A DNA stretch of 64,000 nucleotides, from positions 13,892 to 77,891 of the forward strand of contig NZ_AYTW01000027.1 of the NCBI RefSeq assembly GCF_002752635.1, written 5' to 3'. A program made the translations under genes and the position numbers. Source of the stretch: Mesotoga sp. Brook.08.105.5.1 (lineage in GTDB: Bacteria; Thermotogota; Thermotogae; Petrotogales; Kosmotogaceae). The notes beneath the pieces are model-generated. The model was given only the letters and a program-made list of their open reading frames with translations, was not told the origin of the DNA and did no database searches. Shown here piece by piece: positions 46,462-54,931 of the stretch; the stretch's first letter is position 1, and every line of letters starts with the position of its first letter.

Positions 46462-47160
46462 CTATTCAAGGGAGTTCCTCAGCTTCCGATCATACGGTGC
46501 GCTTCTGTAATGACAGTTAACCCTTCTGCAAACCATGCAGCTCCTGTAATCCTTCTCGGACTGAAATGCAATTCCCGAAATTGACTTCGTCGGAATCATG
46601 AGTAGAGATTCATTCAGTTCGACCCCAATCTCTTCCTTCACATTTCCAATCAAGGAAAACAATTCCTTCTGCTGCTGCAGAGCCCAGATCTCCGCATCTC
46701 CCGAGCCTGGAGACATCCATACGAGGTTTTCGATCAGGTTATTCCTGGAAATCTCGCTTCTTAGGAACCCGGCTGCCTCATGTAGTATGTGCTCCAGCAC
46801 ACTATCCCAGAGAAAGATCTTGAGAAAGTCTGTACGATCGAGCGGGAACTCGTAAAGTTCTCGTCCGGAAGTTATGACGAACGGGAAGACTCTGCCGACC
46901 GAATGGAGTTTTTTCGACAGGAGACGGCTCTCGAAGCGAACACCTTCTATTGTAACTTCGTCGTTGTTAACGCAGTCGACAAAGCAGGTCCTGTAGATCG
47001 CTTTTGGGTTTGCAGTCTCACGGGCATTCTCTACGAGCTCTCTGAAAGTCGTCTCTTCCTCAGAACCGGCTCTGATCCGCAGGCTTTCTACAAGCGAAGC
47101 CGCCTCTATCTTGAAAGGTATGCCTTTCAGGACTGAGATGTTTTTCTCGCGCTCTACCAT
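46462..47160 (-). CDS. MetH activation-domain-like protein
   Basis: A 232 aa protein resembling the stand-alone relatives of the cobalamin-dependent methionine synthase activation domain. It has an SPGSGDAEIWALQQQ block like the SAM/B12-pocket SPGYG, the PTKSISGI motif near 195, and a C-terminal four-cysteine tail, SCMVCRRVNCHYRSAPYD. In MetH this domain binds SAM and reactivates oxidised B12. Solo versions next to URO-D methyltransferases are presumed to service a corrinoid protein. It lies 33 bases downstream of a URO-D gene and 200 bases upstream of the RACo gene, all on the same strand. Confidence 0.82.
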   Translation of the reverse strand: MVEREKNISVLKGIPFKIEAASLVESLRIRAGSEEETTFRELVENARETANPKAIYRTCFVDCVNNDEVTIEGVRFESRLLSKKLHSVGRVFPFVITSGRELYEFPLDRTDFLKIFLWDSVLEHILHEAAGFLRSEISRNNLIENLVWMSPGSGDAEIWALQQQKELFSLIGNVKEEIGVELNESLLMIPTKSISGIAFQSEKDYRSCMVCRRVNCHYRSAPYDRKLRNSLE

Positions 47161-47193
47161 GAACCGACCGAATCGAAAGCCGATTCGACGTAT

Positions 47194-48252
47194 CTAGCGA
47201 GAGTTGAATTCATTTCCAGCCTCCAGCATTGCAAGGTAGTTTCTCACCGGGATGTAGTTGGCGACGGTGTTGCCCGTGCCTAAAGCATACCCGCCTCCCG
47301 GAGCGCATTGTTCGAGAGTCTCGAGTGTTCGATTCCTAACTTGCTCGACGGAGGCGTGACATAGAAAATCAACATCTATTCCTCCGAGGATCGAGATTCT
47401 CTTGCCCCATCTTCTTTTCACTTCTGGAACAGGCATTATCTGGTCTTCAAAGGAGTGTTTTGCATCGACTCCGGCTTCTATTATATCGTCCATTACAGTG
47501 GTTAAGTTGCCGCAACTGTGAAGGACAAAGGGTTTACCGTTTGCATGTACCACGCTGGCTATCTCTTTGTACCACGGGAAGACCAGTCTTCTGAGATGTC
47601 TCGGAGAGAAGATGGTCGATGTCTTGTATCCGAGATCGTCTCCAAAGCAGTAGGCGCCTACGCAATCCATTGAAGAGATGATCTTTGCGGCTCCAACGAG
47701 AACATGGCCGATCTTTTCGTTAAGAGTGTTGACCAGCTCGGGATCCTCGTAAACGGCCATGGAGAGATTCTCAACACCCATCAGGAAGCTGGAGTGCTCA
47801 AATGGCCCGCCGGAAGCCCCTCCAACTACTTTCATTCCTTCGGGAAGGTGCTCACCCAGCTTACGGAAAAGGTCGAAATCGACAGCTTCATCTGCCTTCG
47901 GCCAGTCCGCTTCCTGGATGTCTTTTAGGGTCTTAATGGGGCCGCCCTTTTCATTCATCCACTTCCTGCTTTCTCTGCGGTATGTTGCCGTGTCTTCACC
48001 ATGAATGTAATCGGGAGTGGGAAAGCGGGGAGCCTGATAGAAGGGAACGTAGTCATATCCCAGTTCCTCATAAAAACCGACCAGCTGGTCGAAGTACCTG
48101 TCGGGATCTTCTTCTAATACGGCAAGTTTGTAGCCCATCACTTCTTCCATTATTTTATCGTCCGCAAAGAGCTCAAAGAACGGAACTCTGCAAGGTTCTT
48201 CATTGCGCCTGAAGACGTCCAGAATCACTGAGAAATCGGGTGCCGGTTTCAA
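47194..48252 (-). CDS. URO-D family methyltransferase-like protein (variant metal site)
   Basis: A 352 aa URO-D barrel protein, first gene of the minus-strand corrinoid operon. It keeps HxC in VLHSCGN, but the position of the third zinc ligand, GGGCD in its neighbour, reads LGGIDVDFLC, so the cysteine is displaced by a few residues. The FGGxxGPFEHSSFLMG-like loop (GGASGGPFEHS) lies mid-barrel. It probably binds a methylated substrate or acts with the corrinoid protein. The TTG at 48252 is selected because GGGGGGA stands five bases upstream; the longer frame to 48276 lacks a ribosome site. Confidence 0.8.
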   Translation of the reverse strand: MKPAPDFSVILDVFRRNEEPCRVPFFELFADDKIMEEVMGYKLAVLEEDPDRYFDQLVGFYEELGYDYVPFYQAPRFPTPDYIHGEDTATYRRESRKWMNEKGGPIKTLKDIQEADWPKADEAVDFDLFRKLGEHLPEGMKVVGGASGGPFEHSSFLMGVENLSMAVYEDPELVNTLNEKIGHVLVGAAKIISSMDCVGAYCFGDDLGYKTSTIFSPRHLRRLVFPWYKEIASVVHANGKPFVLHSCGNLTTVMDDIIEAGVDAKHSFEDQIMPVPEVKRRWGKRISILGGIDVDFLCHASVEQVRNRTLETLEQCAPGGGYALGTGNTVANYIPVRNYLAMLEAGNEFNSR

Positions 48253-48442
48253 CTGAATCCCCCCCATTTTTTCCAAAGAGTCAAGTCTCCGGAGACTCCG
48301 ATCGTGTTTAAGTATATCGGGTACTCATCAAAAGCATTCTAGCATCAATCCATATCTCAAATAAAGCTCGACGAATGCGTACCTGCAGTTGCGGAAGAAA
48401 TAAAGGCTCGAAACAAGGCCTGAAAATCGGACCTGTCGGTAC

Positions 48443-48451
48443 TGTTATAAT
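48443..48451 (+). promoter_or_regulatory. Extended -10 promoter for the DUF2779 nuclease gene
   Basis: TGTTATAAT lies 63 bases before the TTG at 48514. It is the same extended -10 motif as seen at 5896, 8050, 8707, 52045 and 54847. Confidence 0.5.
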
Positions 48452-48513
48452 CATCATGAGACGTTATCTGAGTTCAGGCATTCAACACTCTTCAAGACTC
48501 GAGGTGAAGCTAG

Positions 48514-49995
48514 TTGAGACTTATTACTAATAAGATGTTTCTCGAGTACGATTACTGCCCTGTCAGGGGATGGATCGAGAGGAATGAACCTCGGGATTTC
48601 ACGCCGACAATCGCAGAAGATTTCAGGATGAAAGAGGGTCTAGATGTCGGCAGAAGGGCGAGGAGTCTCTTTCCTGAAGGTATTCTGATAGAGGAACTGG
48701 ATCCCTTTGAGGCCTCCTTCGTAACCGAGCGGATTATCGGAGACAGGCAGTCCGTAACACTGTTTGAACCCGCTTTCATTAGCGGCGATTTCGTCTCAAG
48801 GGCGGACGTTTTGAGAAAAGGGGCAGATGGACTGGATGTCTTCGAGGTCAAAGCGAGCCTAGCAGGTTCATCGAACACAAAGGACTACATAAGAGATCTC
48901 TCTTACACAATCTCAGTTATAGAAAGCTCGGGTTACAGAGTCAAGAAAGCATGTTTAATTATGGTCTCAAGAATGTATCGCAAGGGTGACGATGACCGGA
49001 AGCTCTTTGAGATCATAGACGTAACGGACGAGGTTTCGAAGCAGAAAACAGAGATAACGGCCAAACTCGAACTTGCATCAGTTATCTTGACTTCAACATT
49101 GATTCCTTCCGGCTCATTGGGGTACAAATGCAGAGACTGCGAGCATCTTCGAAGATGCTTCGGTCTGGACAGGAGACTCAGTATCTTTGAGCTTCCCAGA
49201 TTGGGTGCCGATAAGACAGATGCTTTGATCGAAAAGGGATACTTCTATCTGGAAGAGCTTCCGCGAGAGATACTTGGTGACAAACCTCTTCTGCAAAGAG
49301 TCTTTCGTGGAGCAAAAACAGGAGGGATAGTGATTGACAAGCCCGAAGAACTTCGAGAAAAGCTGAATAGTATGGAGTATCCGATAGGTTATCTCGATTT
49401 CGAGACTGCAGCTTCAGTTATTCCCCTGTATGATGGTCTGGCTCCCTACGAGGGGATCCCGTATCAGTATTCACTGCACATTCGAAGAAAAGACCCGGAA
49501 GTCCTTGAACACAGGGAGTTTCTCTTCGGCAATCCTTCGAGAGATGAAAGCCTCCTGCTCGCCGAAAGGCTGGTTGAGGACCTCAAGGACTGCAGAACAC
49601 TTATGGCGCACCATGCTTCCGTTGAGAGGAATATTCTGAGATGGCTGTCTAACAGATACAAAGACTATCCAGAACTTTCAGAACAGCTCATATCCTTCTC
49701 GGAGATATTTGTAGATTCGGAACTGCTTGTGAAAGACCACATATATCATCCCGACTTCGGGGGAAGCTTCTCAATCAAAAGGCTTCTTCCTGCACTTGTA
49801 GAAGGGGTTGGTTATGAGGGACTGTTCATCCATAACGGTGACGATGCCAGGTATGTTTTCGTGAATATGGCTCTGGGAAATTACAGAGAGCCCGAGGTAG
49901 AGAGAATAAGAAGAGATATGCTGGAGTACTGCAAGATGGATACACTGGCGATGGTAGAGATTCACAAATTTCTCTGCGATCTATTATCGGAATGA
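48514..49995 (+). CDS. DUF2779 / RecB-like nuclease fused to DnaQ-like exonuclease domain
   Basis: A 493 aa protein. The N-terminal half has a PD-(D/E)xK nuclease core: SRADVL (Asp) and DVFEVKAS (Glu-x-Lys). A lone N-terminal cysteine (YDYCPVRGW) and a later CRDCEHLRRC give the four-cysteine Fe-S arrangement of Cas4/AddB-type nucleases. The C-terminal half has YLDFETAASVIP, like the DxE of DEDD exonucleases, then LMAHHASVERNIL and a late EYCKMDTLAMV aspartate. The family (TM0106/DUF2779) is of unknown function; DNA processing is likely. No cas genes or CRISPR are in the window. The TTG at 48514 follows GAGGTGA. Confidence 0.82.
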   Translation: MRLITNKMFLEYDYCPVRGWIERNEPRDFTPTIAEDFRMKEGLDVGRRARSLFPEGILIEELDPFEASFVTERIIGDRQSVTLFEPAFISGDFVSRADVLRKGADGLDVFEVKASLAGSSNTKDYIRDLSYTISVIESSGYRVKKACLIMVSRMYRKGDDDRKLFEIIDVTDEVSKQKTEITAKLELASVILTSTLIPSGSLGYKCRDCEHLRRCFGLDRRLSIFELPRLGADKTDALIEKGYFYLEELPREILGDKPLLQRVFRGAKTGGIVIDKPEELREKLNSMEYPIGYLDFETAASVIPLYDGLAPYEGIPYQYSLHIRRKDPEVLEHREFLFGNPSRDESLLLAERLVEDLKDCRTLMAHHASVERNILRWLSNRYKDYPELSEQLISFSEIFVDSELLVKDHIYHPDFGGSFSIKRLLPALVEGVGYEGLFIHNGDDARYVFVNMALGNYREPEVERIRRDMLEYCKMDTLAMVEIHKFLCDLLSE

Positions 49996-50127
49996 GGATA
50001 CTGTTGATACAAATGTGAATCGTCAGCATACGACTTAATCGAATTATTTTCGAAGTAGAATAATCTGGTCATCAAATTAGGTTATTATGAATCATGCATA
50101 CTTTAGGCATCGAGAGGATGTGACGAC

Positions 50128-51189
50128 ATAGAAATCTTCAAGATAAAGAATCATGAGACATCGCTTCCCCTTATTCAAGGAGGAATGGCCGTAGGGATTT
50201 CTCTGGACAATCTGGCCGCTACCGTCGCTTCTGAAGGTGGAATAGGGGTTATTGGAACGGCAGGTATTGGTATGACGGTTGACGGTTACAGAAAGAACTT
50301 CAGGCAGGCAAGCATAGATGGCCTCAAGAATACCATAAGAAGGGCAAGGGAGAAGACAAAAGGGGTTTTGGGAGTAAACATTATGGTAGCCCTCACAAAC
50401 TACGCAGAGATGGTGGAAACGGCCGTGAAGGAGAAGATAGACGTGATCATCTCCGGCGCGGGACTGCCTCTTGATCTCCCCTCTTATCTCGATGATGGAT
50501 CGGAAACGGCTATAATTCCAGTGGTCTCATCTCTGAAGTCTGCGACCGTAATATTCAAGAGATGGTTTCGCAGGTACAGCTACGTCCCCGACGGCTTCGT
50601 TGTGGAGGGACCTAAGGCGGGCGGCCACCTCGGATACAGAGTCGAGGAGATCTTTTCTGAAGAGAGTTCTCTCGAAAAGACCGTACCTGAGATCAGAAGG
50701 TTTGTAGATCAGGTGAAACGTGATACTGGAAAAAATATTCCGTTGATAGCGGCCGGAGGGATATTCGATAGAGATGATGTCGAAAAAGCCTTCAAGCTCG
50801 GGGCCTCAGCAGTTCAAGTAGGGACGGCCTTTGTGGCCACGGAAGAATGCGATGCAGACTACAGGTTCAAGCAGGCATTCGTGAATGCTTGTCGGGAGGA
50901 TATAACCATTATCAAGAGTCCTGTGGGAATGCCGGGCAGAGCAATAAAAAACAAGTTTCTGGACGATGTTGAGCAGGGAAAGAAAAAGCCGTTTAAATGC
51001 TCATTTCAGTGCATAAAGACATGCAATTACAGAGAGGCGCCATACTGCATTGCAGAGGCGCTCATGAATGCCTGCAAGGGAGATCTGGAAAATGGCTTTG
51101 CCTTTACGGGAAGCGAAGGATACAGGATAGAAGGCATTACAACAGTGAAGAAGGTTATAGATAGACTATTCGGTGAAAACAGGCGCTAG
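50128..51189 (+). CDS. Nitronate monooxygenase-like FMN protein, apparent ATA start
   Basis: A 353 aa TIM-barrel flavoprotein of the nitronate monooxygenase/FabK-like family. The catalytic histidine lies in GPKAGGHLGY, with FMN-phosphate loops AAGGIFDRDD and GASAVQVGTAF. The C-terminal tail has cysteines in CSFQCIKTCNYREAPYC. The frame encodes IEIFKIKNHETSLPLIQGGM, the expected N-terminus with its FMN loop. However, the codon at 50128, nine bases after GAGAGGA, is ATA. The first standard start in frame is ATG 50185, which would discard that loop. I annotate the upstream codon as a rare AUA start or a mutated ATG. It lies 68 bases ahead of the corrinoid-protein gene and may be co-transcribed. 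Confidence 0.75.
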   Translation: MEIFKIKNHETSLPLIQGGMAVGISLDNLAATVASEGGIGVIGTAGIGMTVDGYRKNFRQASIDGLKNTIRRAREKTKGVLGVNIMVALTNYAEMVETAVKEKIDVIISGAGLPLDLPSYLDDGSETAIIPVVSSLKSATVIFKRWFRRYSYVPDGFVVEGPKAGGHLGYRVEEIFSEESSLEKTVPEIRRFVDQVKRDTGKNIPLIAAGGIFDRDDVEKAFKLGASAVQVGTAFVATEECDADYRFKQAFVNACREDITIIKSPVGMPGRAIKNKFLDDVEQGKKKPFKCSFQCIKTCNYREAPYCIAEALMNACKGDLENGFAFTGSEGYRIEGITTVKKVIDRLFGENRR

Positions 51190-51257
51190 CTCTCTTGATG
51201 TATCTTAAGAAGTCAGTGGTCTGTCTGCACCGCAAATAAATGTGGGGGAGGTTGAAG

Positions 51258-51893
51258 ATGGGAACCCTGGAGAAGATAACGAACGCGATCATCGAAACAA
51301 TGCCTGCTCAGGCAAAAGCTGCCACTGAAGAGGCTCTAGCGGAAGGCCTCAGCGCAAAGGAAATTCTGGATAGCGCACTTATCCCGGGGATGGATGAAGT
51401 TGGCAGGTTATTCAGAGAGGGCGAGTATTTCGTTCCCGAAGTTCTTGTTGCTGCAAAGGCGATGAACCAATGTATGGACCTTATTGAACCTCTTCTTGTC
51501 AGCGGAGGGGTCAAGAAGATCGGCAAAGTGATTGCCGGGACTATCGAGGGTGACCTCCATGACATTGGAAAAAACCTGGTGTGTATGATGCTTAAGGGAG
51601 CGGGCTTCGAAATAATCGACCTTGGCGTCGATGTGAAGCCCGAAGAGTTCGTTGAGGCAGCCGAAGGTGCGAAGCCGGATATTCTTGTTATTTCCGCCCT
51701 GTTAACGACCACAATGCTTAATATGCCCAGAGTGATAGAAGAACTGAAAAAGGCCGGCATTCGAGAAGAAGTAAAGGTGCTCATAGGTGGGGCGCCCGTG
51801 AGTCAAACTTATGCTGAGGAAATTGGAGCGGACGGTTATTCTCCCGACAGTGCCGGAGCCGTCGAACTGGCAAGGATGTTCGTATCTGGGTAA
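51258..51893 (+). CDS. Corrinoid protein (methyltransferase cognate, B12-binding)
   Basis: A 211 aa protein of the MtbC/MttC/MtvC type. The N-terminal helical cap spans about 1-85. The cobalamin domain has the lower-ligand motif EGDLHDIGKNLV (DxHxxG), followed by ISALLTTTM (SxL) and IGGAPVS (GG). It carries a methyl group on Co(III) between a substrate-specific methyltransferase and the acceptor enzyme. GGGGGAGG before the ATG at 51258 decides the start over an upstream ATG at 51240. It is the only corrinoid carrier seen in the window and so the likely partner of the three URO-D proteins and the RACo at 42-48 kb. Confidence 0.93.
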   Translation: MGTLEKITNAIIETMPAQAKAATEEALAEGLSAKEILDSALIPGMDEVGRLFREGEYFVPEVLVAAKAMNQCMDLIEPLLVSGGVKKIGKVIAGTIEGDLHDIGKNLVCMMLKGAGFEIIDLGVDVKPEEFVEAAEGAKPDILVISALLTTTMLNMPRVIEELKKAGIREEVKVLIGGAPVSQTYAEEIGADGYSPDSAGAVELARMFVSG

Positions 51894-52044
51894 GCTCATT
51901 GATTTTTGAAGAGTGTCCGGTGGCGATCCGGAATCGTCGAGAAGACCGTTTGCTCAACGCGAAAATCAAAGAATAGAATAGGTACTCAATACACGACTAA
52001 ATGTGCTCAGGGAACCTTTACAAAGTGCAATTTCAAAGACAAGT

Positions 52045-52053
52045 TGATATAAT
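52045..52053 (+). promoter_or_regulatory. Extended -10 promoter for rmuC
   Basis: TGATATAAT lies 77 bases upstream of the ATG at 52130. No clear -35 is present. Confidence 0.5.
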
Positions 52054-52129
52054 ACCGATGGTATTCATTTATTCCGGTTTTTCATTTTGACGGCTGTAAA
52101 GCTGTCTATTTACGGATGGAGGGTTCAAG

Positions 52130-53374
52130 ATGTTGACAGCGTTAATAATAATGTCGGTCGTCACTCTGATTTCCTTTCTCTTCGCAATTGCATCTGTCAG
52201 AAGACTTTCTCAGAGTATCAGGAGGAATCAGGAACTCCAGCTCAAAGAAAAGGACCTGGAGAGAGATGTCGCAGAGAGGGATGAAAAACTGGACTGGCTA
52301 ACTTCTGCCAAAGAGGAGCTTGAAGAGACCTTCAAAGCGATATCTTCTGATGTTCTCAATTCCAGTACCGAAAACTTCATTCGACAGGCAAATGACAAGT
52401 TCTCGGGATTGCTCAAGCTGCAGAAAGAAGATTGGGGCAGTCAGAAAAGGGATTTCGAGAGTCTCGTGAGTCCGGTGAAAGACAACCTGGAAAAGCTGGA
52501 AAGAAATGTGAGGGAATTGGAATCTAAGAGAGAAGGAGCATACAAAGCTCTTGAAGAACAACTGAGGACTCTTGCGACAGCAAACACCGATCTTAGGCAG
52601 GGCGTTACGGATTTGAAGGGCGCCTTGAGAAATAGATCAACTCGTGGAAGATGGGGTGAGATTGAGCTTCGTAGAATAGTTGAGCTCAGCGGCATGACCG
52701 AACATGTTGATTTTGTGGAACAGGAATCGATTGACAGTGGCAGGCCAGATCTTATTGTAAAACTACCTAATGAAGCTTACATACCGGTAGATGCCAAAGT
52801 TCCGCTCGACAGTTATCTGGCCGCATTGGAAGAAGATGACGAGTCGTCGAGAAGCCAGTTCATGAACGTCTACGCAAGGAATGTTCGAGAGACAGTGAAT
52901 AGACTCGCCAGCAAGAACTACTCTGAATCGTTCAGCAGAAATGCCGATTTTGTGGTAATGTTTGTCCCGGTGGAGTCTGCAATAAATGCGGCTTTTCTAA
53001 CAGACCCGGACCTCTTTGAATATGCTATTGCGAAGAAGGTCCTTATTGCTTCTCCGGTGAATCTCGTTGCGCTGTTGAAGTCTGTAGCCTATGGGTGGCA
53101 GCAGTACAGCCTTACCGAAAACGCTGAGAGGCTTGTTCAAGCCTCGAAAGAACTCTATAATAGATTCGGTGTTTTCTTCGCTCATTACAACAGACTGCAG
53201 GGCCACCTAAAGAACGCCGTCAGTGCCTACAATGATGGAGTGGGTTCCTTTGAAAGCAGGCTGCTTCCGAAAGTCAGGGAGATCGAAACTCTTACCGAGA
53301 CACGCGAAAGGCTTCCCGAAATTGAAGGGATTGCCGAGGAACCGAGATCTTCGGAAAATATGAACTATGATTGA
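52130..53374 (+). CDS. rmuC: RmuC family DNA recombination protein
   Basis: A 414 aa protein. An N-terminal membrane helix (residues 2-22) precedes a long coiled coil (about 25-170). The RmuC nuclease-like core follows, with NRSTRGRWGEIELRRIVELSGM, DLIVKLPNEAYIPVDAKVPLD (the D...DAK of the PD-(D/E)xK fold) and FVPVESAINAA. RmuC limits inversions at short inverted repeats in E. coli and is thought to act on recombination intermediates at the membrane. AGGG lies ahead of the ATG. It is monocistronic with its own extended -10. Confidence 0.92.
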   Translation: MLTALIIMSVVTLISFLFAIASVRRLSQSIRRNQELQLKEKDLERDVAERDEKLDWLTSAKEELEETFKAISSDVLNSSTENFIRQANDKFSGLLKLQKEDWGSQKRDFESLVSPVKDNLEKLERNVRELESKREGAYKALEEQLRTLATANTDLRQGVTDLKGALRNRSTRGRWGEIELRRIVELSGMTEHVDFVEQESIDSGRPDLIVKLPNEAYIPVDAKVPLDSYLAALEEDDESSRSQFMNVYARNVRETVNRLASKNYSESFSRNADFVVMFVPVESAINAAFLTDPDLFEYAIAKKVLIASPVNLVALLKSVAYGWQQYSLTENAERLVQASKELYNRFGVFFAHYNRLQGHLKNAVSAYNDGVGSFESRLLPKVREIETLTETRERLPEIEGIAEEPRSSENMNYD

Positions 53375-53458
53375 TCTCCTGCGCCAAAATACAGAGACTG
53401 GACTTGGGAAAGATCGCTTCAGAGGCGGTTGAGAACTTTTTTCGCCGCGATGTGGTCA

Positions 53459-53878
53459 TCAAAGATCAGTCTTTTTGCTTCGGAGCAGAGCTTCTGCCAG
53501 CTTCTTTCGGTCTTTCCCGAAATCCATCCGCCAGCCTAATCGAAAGTAGCTGACATATGCTAGACGGAATAAAGAGGGCAGACCAACAATATGGGCACTC
53601 GCATCGGCACTTGCAACTCAATCCGCTTCGACTGCACCGTGTATATGCTGGTCCCTGTAAAGGTTGCTGTCTTTGATACTTGCGTAGTCGTGAAGTAACG
53701 CTGTAATTTCTACTACAGAGCGATCTGCATTAAGTTTTTCGGCAAGGATAAGCGAGTTGAGTTAGACCACCGTCAGTATTTGATGTGCCCGGATGTCGTA
53801 ACCGAAGATATTTTCGTCGTTCTTGCAGTTTTTTCGACTATCTCACCGCTTTATAGAAAATAACAATCTCTTCTTCCC
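53459..53878 (-). pseudogene. Remnant of HD-domain phosphohydrolase
   Basis: On the minus strand a reading frame with stops still shows an HD phosphohydrolase. Before the HD it reads LILAEKLNADRSVV, then EITALLHDYASIKD (the HD pair) and QHIHGAVEAD. In-frame stops interrupt it: a TAA after LTVV, and a TGA after EAD. Further downstream the frame LAEALLRSKKTD ends at 53459. No start or ribosome site is preserved. The intact gene would have been a small (about 150-190 aa) HD hydrolase of unknown nucleotide substrate. This lies in the 700-base space between rmuC and the YhhQ gene. Confidence 0.65.
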
Positions 53879-54072
53879 TTTAAGGTAAAATCCATGTGAT
53901 TTCGCTCCCGGCTGCCTGTTCCATCAGTAAGACAATATTATGATACGCGAGAGTGGTTCTGAAAGTCTTTATGCGATAAAATGCGAGAGGGGATGCAATG
54001 TCCGGTCTTCCGATGACAGAAATTTGCCGGTCTCTTGATGCTGATTGTGAAGGATTCGGAATGGAGGTATAG

Positions 54073-54768
54073 ATGAACGAACTATTATGGTTTTTGATGC
54101 TTGTAGTGAACTTCAGTTTGATCATAGTTGCTTACAGGTTGTGGGGAAAGACAGGATTGTACGTCTGGGTAGCCATAGCTACGATAATTGCCAATGTTCA
54201 GGTAATAAAGACGGTTTCACTTTTCTGGATGGCCGCGACTTTGGGAAATATCGTTTATGCGACGTCGTTCTTGGCTACGGATATTCTTTCTGAGAATCAT
54301 GGAAAGAAGGAGGCCAAGAGAGCAGTCTACATCGGCTTTTTCTCTCTGATATCGACTACCGTGATAATGCAAATCGCTCTTGCCTTCGAGCCTCATCACT
54401 CTGATTTCTCTCAGGAGCATCTCTCAGCAATATTCGGCCTTCTCCCCAGAATTGCTCTGGCTAGTCTGGCAGCCTACTGGTGTTCTCAGTTACATGACGT
54501 CTGGGCATATGATTTCTGGAAGAAGAGGTTTCCTGACAGGAAGCACATCTGGCTCAGAAATAACGCAAGCACGATGGTATCGCAGCTGATCGATACGGCG
54601 GTTTTTACTTCGTTAGCCTTTCTAGGAGTTTTTTCGACCGATGTGTGGTGGCAGATATTCTGGTCCACTTACATTCTAAAGTGGGTCGTTGCAGTTCTAG
54701 ACACTCCATTCATCTATCTAGCCCGAAAACTGAAAGACGAGGGTAAAATCAAGGATCTTGTTCCCTGA
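54073..54768 (+). CDS. YhhQ-type queuosine precursor transporter
   Basis: A 231 aa protein with six to seven helices and the DUF165/VUT signature: VSLFWMAATLGNIVYATSFLATDILSE (broken here as GNIVYATSF and LATDILSENHGKKEA), with RNNASTMVSQLIDTAVF near 165. The family takes up queuine or preQ0/preQ1 for tRNA modification. GGAGG precedes the ATG by seven bases. I looked for a preQ1 riboswitch in the leader and saw none. No queuosine biosynthesis genes are adjacent. Confidence 0.88.
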   Translation: MNELLWFLMLVVNFSLIIVAYRLWGKTGLYVWVAIATIIANVQVIKTVSLFWMAATLGNIVYATSFLATDILSENHGKKEAKRAVYIGFFSLISTTVIMQIALAFEPHHSDFSQEHLSAIFGLLPRIALASLAAYWCSQLHDVWAYDFWKKRFPDRKHIWLRNNASTMVSQLIDTAVFTSLAFLGVFSTDVWWQIFWSTYILKWVVAVLDTPFIYLARKLKDEGKIKDLVP

Positions 54769-54846
54769 GATTCTTTATGAGAAATCCTCCTCGAGATAGC
54801 TTCATGCTGTGTTCTCTTGTGCTTCCGAAAGCTCTCGGCCGTCGGT

Positions 54847-54855
54847 TGATATAAT
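54847..54855 (+). promoter_or_regulatory. Extended -10 promoter for the 3'-phosphoesterase gene
   Basis: TGATATAAT lies 77 bases upstream of the GTG at 54932. Confidence 0.5.
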
Positions 54856-54931
54856 TCATATGAAAGAGAAATATTTATGAAGGAATGGATTGTTCAACTC
54901 CCCGGCTGACAAACAGATCAGGAGGTAAACT

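Noticed and set aside
46261-48513. Cobalamin riboswitch in the corrinoid region
   Set aside because: The leaders at 46.3-46.4 kb and 48.3-48.5 kb show no B12-box like GCCACTG pattern.
48514-49995. Calling the DUF2779 protein Cas4
   Set aside because: It is twice as long, carries a DnaQ-like half, and no cas genes or repeat arrays are present.
53880-54072. preQ1 riboswitch ahead of the YhhQ gene
   Set aside because: No recognisable aptamer with the A-rich tail and C-run was found.
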